A stretch of 8,644 nt of DNA from Actinomycetota bacterium (GTDB lineage Bacteria; Actinomycetota; Acidimicrobiia; Acidimicrobiales; RAAP-2). Both the position numbers and the translations under genes were made by a program. Positions 6,841-8,644 of the stretch are shown in pieces. The first letter of the stretch is position 1, and each line of letters begins with the position of its first letter. The notes beneath the pieces are model-generated. The model was not told where the DNA came from. It did no database searches and saw nothing but the letters and a program-made list of their open reading frames with translations. Location of the stretch: positions 1 to 8,644 of the forward strand of contig WLKR01000033.1 in NCBI GenBank assembly GCA_009701115.1, given 5' to 3'.

Positions 6841-7602
6841 CTACGACTGCCACTTGGCCACGAGGGCAAAGCGTCCGCAGGGCCGCGCCGCACGATCGGA
6901 GAAGAATTGGGCGCCGCCATCGGTCACCTGGGTCGTAGTAATCACGTTTGCGTGGGCTATGCCGAGCCCCTCGAGAATCGCGTGAGCGGTGGTGCGAGTG
7001 TCGAGCAAAAATCGATCGCCAACGTCAGCTCGTGCGTGGGGGACAAAGTAGGGCGACGCGGCGATGACTTCGGGTCCCACCTGGTAGCGATTGCCCGAGA
7101 TGGCTGGACCGATGGCGACGTGGAGTTGGCTCGTATCAGTGTCGAGCGCGCTGACGGCCGCTTCAATTACACCCGCGGCCAATCCGCGCCAGCCGGCGTG
7201 CACGACGGCGAGTTGGTGCCGTGTGGGGTCCACTAGCAACAGGGGCGTGCAGTCGGCCACCATCATGGCGACGGCCTCACCTACACGGTGGGTGATGATG
7301 GCGTCCCCTTCGGAGCTTTCATCGAGTGCGTCGATGTGCACCACCACGTCGCTGTGAATTTGCCGCACACGCTGAACAGATTCGCTCCCGATGGCGGTAG
7401 CGACTCGTCGATAGTTTTCGCGAACGTGGTCGGGGTCGTCGGGACCGTTCGATCCCAAATTTAAAGAGGCGAACTCTCCTGTACTGACCCCACCGTCACG
7501 GGTGGTGAAGAAAGCCTCGACGCCGAGTGCGTGGAACATGGGCAGCGTCGCTACCGGCAATGTGCCCCGTAGTTCAATTGGCAGCGTTACTTGCGGTGAC
7601 AC
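6841..7602 (-). CDS. pgeF: Peptidoglycan editing factor PgeF (YfiH/LACC1 laccase-domain family)
   Basis: Cytoplasmic zinc protein of the YfiH/DUF152 family. E. coli PgeF keeps peptidoglycan composition correct by limiting L-Ser in place of L-Ala at the first peptide position. Relatives have also been reported to have purine nucleoside phosphorylase and adenosine deaminase activity, so the name is not the only option. Seen: FFTTRDGGVS (31-40), SLNLG (46-50), RQIHSDVV (80-87), ADCTPLLLVD (116-125), VVHAGWRGLAAGV (133-145), IGPAISGNRYQVGPEV (164-179) and a C-terminal FFSDRA. His83, Cys118 and His135 match the zinc ligands of YfiH. The start is taken as the GTG at 7602 (253 residues), overlapping zur by 16 bases; an ATG at 7539 (232 residues) would also keep the whole domain. 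Its place just before murL and murD favours the peptidoglycan role. Confidence 0.9.
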   Translation of the reverse strand: MSPQVTLPIELRGTLPVATLPMFHALGVEAFFTTRDGGVSTGEFASLNLGSNGPDDPDHVRENYRRVATAIGSESVQRVRQIHSDVVVHIDALDESSEGDAIITHRVGEAVAMMVADCTPLLLVDPTRHQLAVVHAGWRGLAAGVIEAAVSALDTDTSQLHVAIGPAISGNRYQVGPEVIAASPYFVPHARADVGDRFLLDTRTTAHAILEGLGIAHANVITTTQVTDGGAQFFSDRAARPCGRFALVAKWQS

Positions 7603-7964
7603 GCCGTACACGTTCCAATGAGTTCGATGGTGTGCCGCACTCCACGAAAGCCCGTGGCGGTGGCTACTTTCTCCACCCACCGTTCCACGTCGTCACCATC
7701 TAAACCTTGCGTCACGCCACATTGTTCGCAAACGATGTGATGGTGGTGACCTGTGCCGCAGTATCGGTATTTGGCCTCACCTTCGAGGTCGTGCACGACA
7801 TCGACCAGCTGTTCGTCGACCATGCGACGAAGTTCTCGATATACCGTGGCGAGACCGAGACTCTCCCCGTTACGGACGGCCTGAGCGTGCAGTTGCTGGG
7901 CGCTAACAAAACCCGACACCGTGCCGAAGGCCGACAACACGGTCGGCCGAGTCTTACGCGCCAT
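7587..7964 (-). CDS. zur: Zinc uptake regulator Zur (Fur family, FurB-like)
   Basis: Zinc-sensing winged-helix repressor of 125 residues that represses zinc uptake genes when zinc is plentiful. The DNA-recognition region is LGLATVYRELRRM (36-48). All metal ligands known in M. tuberculosis FurB are present at a constant offset of seven residues: the structural site Cys79, Cys82, Cys119, Cys122; the sensing site Asp55, Cys69, His74, His76; and the third site His73, His75, Glu94, His111. This complete match, with a ZIP transporter just upstream, favours Zur over Fur, PerR or Nur. The ATG start overlaps the end of the transporter gene by 11 bases, with a modest AAGG close upstream, so translation is probably coupled. 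The operon promoter and any Zur operator lie beyond the right edge. Confidence 0.92.
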   Translation of the reverse strand: MARKTRPTVLSAFGTVSGFVSAQQLHAQAVRNGESLGLATVYRELRRMVDEQLVDVVHDLEGEAKYRYCGTGHHHHIVCEQCGVTQGLDGDDVERWVEKVATATGFRGVRHTIELIGTCTACHRK

Positions 7965-8644
7965 GCGCCTTGATGATCCACATCGCCGCGATACCGACCA
8001 CCGAGGCGACCAAGGTCCATCGGGAGGGGTGATTGGCGTGCGCCTCAGGCAAGATGTGCGACGTCGCGATGTAGATGATCACACCGGTGAAGAGGGCCAA
8101 ATAGAGGGCCACGCCGTTGGCGCTGATGAGGACGTAGGAGCCCAGGGCGGCACCGGCCGTCCGAGCGATGGCGTCGGCGATGAGCAGGAGTTTGGCCTTG
8201 GCCGTCCAACGACCACCCTTGATGAGAAATGCGACCGTGTTAAGGCCGTCGCTAAAGGCGTGAATTAAGAGGGCCAAGAAAACGGCGTCCCCGAGCGTGT
8301 GGCTGACCTGGAAGGCGGCACCGATACCGACGCCATCCAAAAAGACGTGGCCAATGAAGGCCATGGCACTCAATGTCCCCACGACGTGGCGATGGTCGTG
8401 TTCGCTGCCGTAGTCCGACTCGTGCGGCTCGTGGGTGGCGAAGGACTTCTCTACAAGGTGTAACAGGAAGAAGCCCAGGACGATTGCAATCGACACCGTC
8501 GGGACACCGAGCGTCATAGAGGTATTAGTGCTGAAGACCTCGGGGAGGAGGTCGAAGCCGACGAGGCCAAGTAGGAGGCCGGCTGAGAGCCCTAGAACGA
8601 GGTGGAGGCGGTCCTTGGTGCGCAGGGCAATGAATCCACCCAAA
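7954..8644 (-). CDS. ZIP-family divalent metal transporter, N-terminus outside window
   Basis: Membrane transporter of the ZIP family, probably bringing zinc into the cytoplasm. The frame is open to the right edge, so the first membrane segment is mostly missing; 229 residues are visible. About seven hydrophobic helices remain (roughly 13-37, 48-69, 88-111, 116-141, 149-173, 177-196 and 209-226, counted from the edge), with a His-rich loop at 71-86 between helices, a usual metal-binding feature. The core motifs are HVFLDG (99-104) and HAFSDGLN (128-135). The metal-site His and acidic residues are kept, but Val100 and Ala129 stand where the well-studied Bordetella ZIP has Asn and Asp of its second metal site. 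SHILPEAH near 195-202 is a late-helix family motif. Zinc as substrate is inferred from co-transcription with zur. It overlaps zur by 11 bases and may be the first gene of the operon. Confidence 0.9.
   Translation of the reverse strand, partial: LGGFIALRTKDRLHLVLGLSAGLLLGLVGFDLLPEVFSTNTSMTLGVPTVSIAIVLGFFLLHLVEKSFATHEPHESDYGSEHDHRHVVGTLSAMAFIGHVFLDGVGIGAAFQVSHTLGDAVFLALLIHAFSDGLNTVAFLIKGGRWTAKAKLLLIADAIARTAGAALGSYVLISANGVALYLALFTGVIIYIATSHILPEAHANHPSRWTLVASVVGIAAMWIIKAHGA

Noticed and set aside
5894..6985. Long plus-strand open frame of 363 codons across murL and the end of pgeF
   Set aside because: It is antisense to two genes with clear family motifs, its composition is Gly/Arg/Val-rich without recognisable blocks, and it crosses the gap between them. 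It is an open frame produced by high GC content.

Overview
The window carries the C-terminal part of an actinobacterial-type topA, followed on the same strand by tmk, holB and a tRNA-Thr, and then by a long operon on the opposite strand that runs in from the right edge. The organism is most likely a high-GC actinobacterium, possibly of the Acidimicrobiia. The evidence is the topA-tmk-holB order, a TopA with tandem C-terminal repeats and a Lys/Ala tail in place of zinc fingers, a Zur that matches mycobacterial FurB at every metal ligand, and frequent GTG starts. The class-level placement is inference.

Left block (1-3570, + strand): topA (5' truncated), tmk and holB form a tightly coupled operon in which both junctions are 4-base GTGA start/stop overlaps. 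The products relax DNA, make dTDP and load the replicative clamp. A tRNA-Thr(CGU) with encoded CCA follows 35 bases after holB.

Middle block (3571-4245): a small YCII/DGPF-family gene on the minus strand and an unrecognised 76-residue gene on the plus strand diverge from a 99-base spacer. The stop codon of the small plus-strand gene directly abuts the stop codon of the minus-strand operon.

Right block (4246-8644, - strand, transcribed right to left): a ZIP-family metal transporter (5' end outside the window), zur, pgeF, murL and a murD of the MurD2 type. Junctions are overlaps of 11, 16 and 26 bases and one 29-base gap, so this looks like a single transcript. The biologically notable part is murL-murD2. 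In the pathway described for Xanthomonas oryzae, MurD2 adds L-glutamate to UDP-MurNAc-L-Ala and MurL then epimerises the terminal L-Glu to D-Glu using ATP, replacing the usual glutamate racemase (MurI) plus D-Glu-adding MurD. Here that pair sits in an actinobacterial-looking genome, directly behind the peptidoglycan editing factor PgeF and a zinc uptake/zinc sensing pair. The arrangement suggests a peptidoglycan precursor module physically linked to zinc homeostasis. The link is inferred from gene order; the enzyme assignments rest on conserved motifs.
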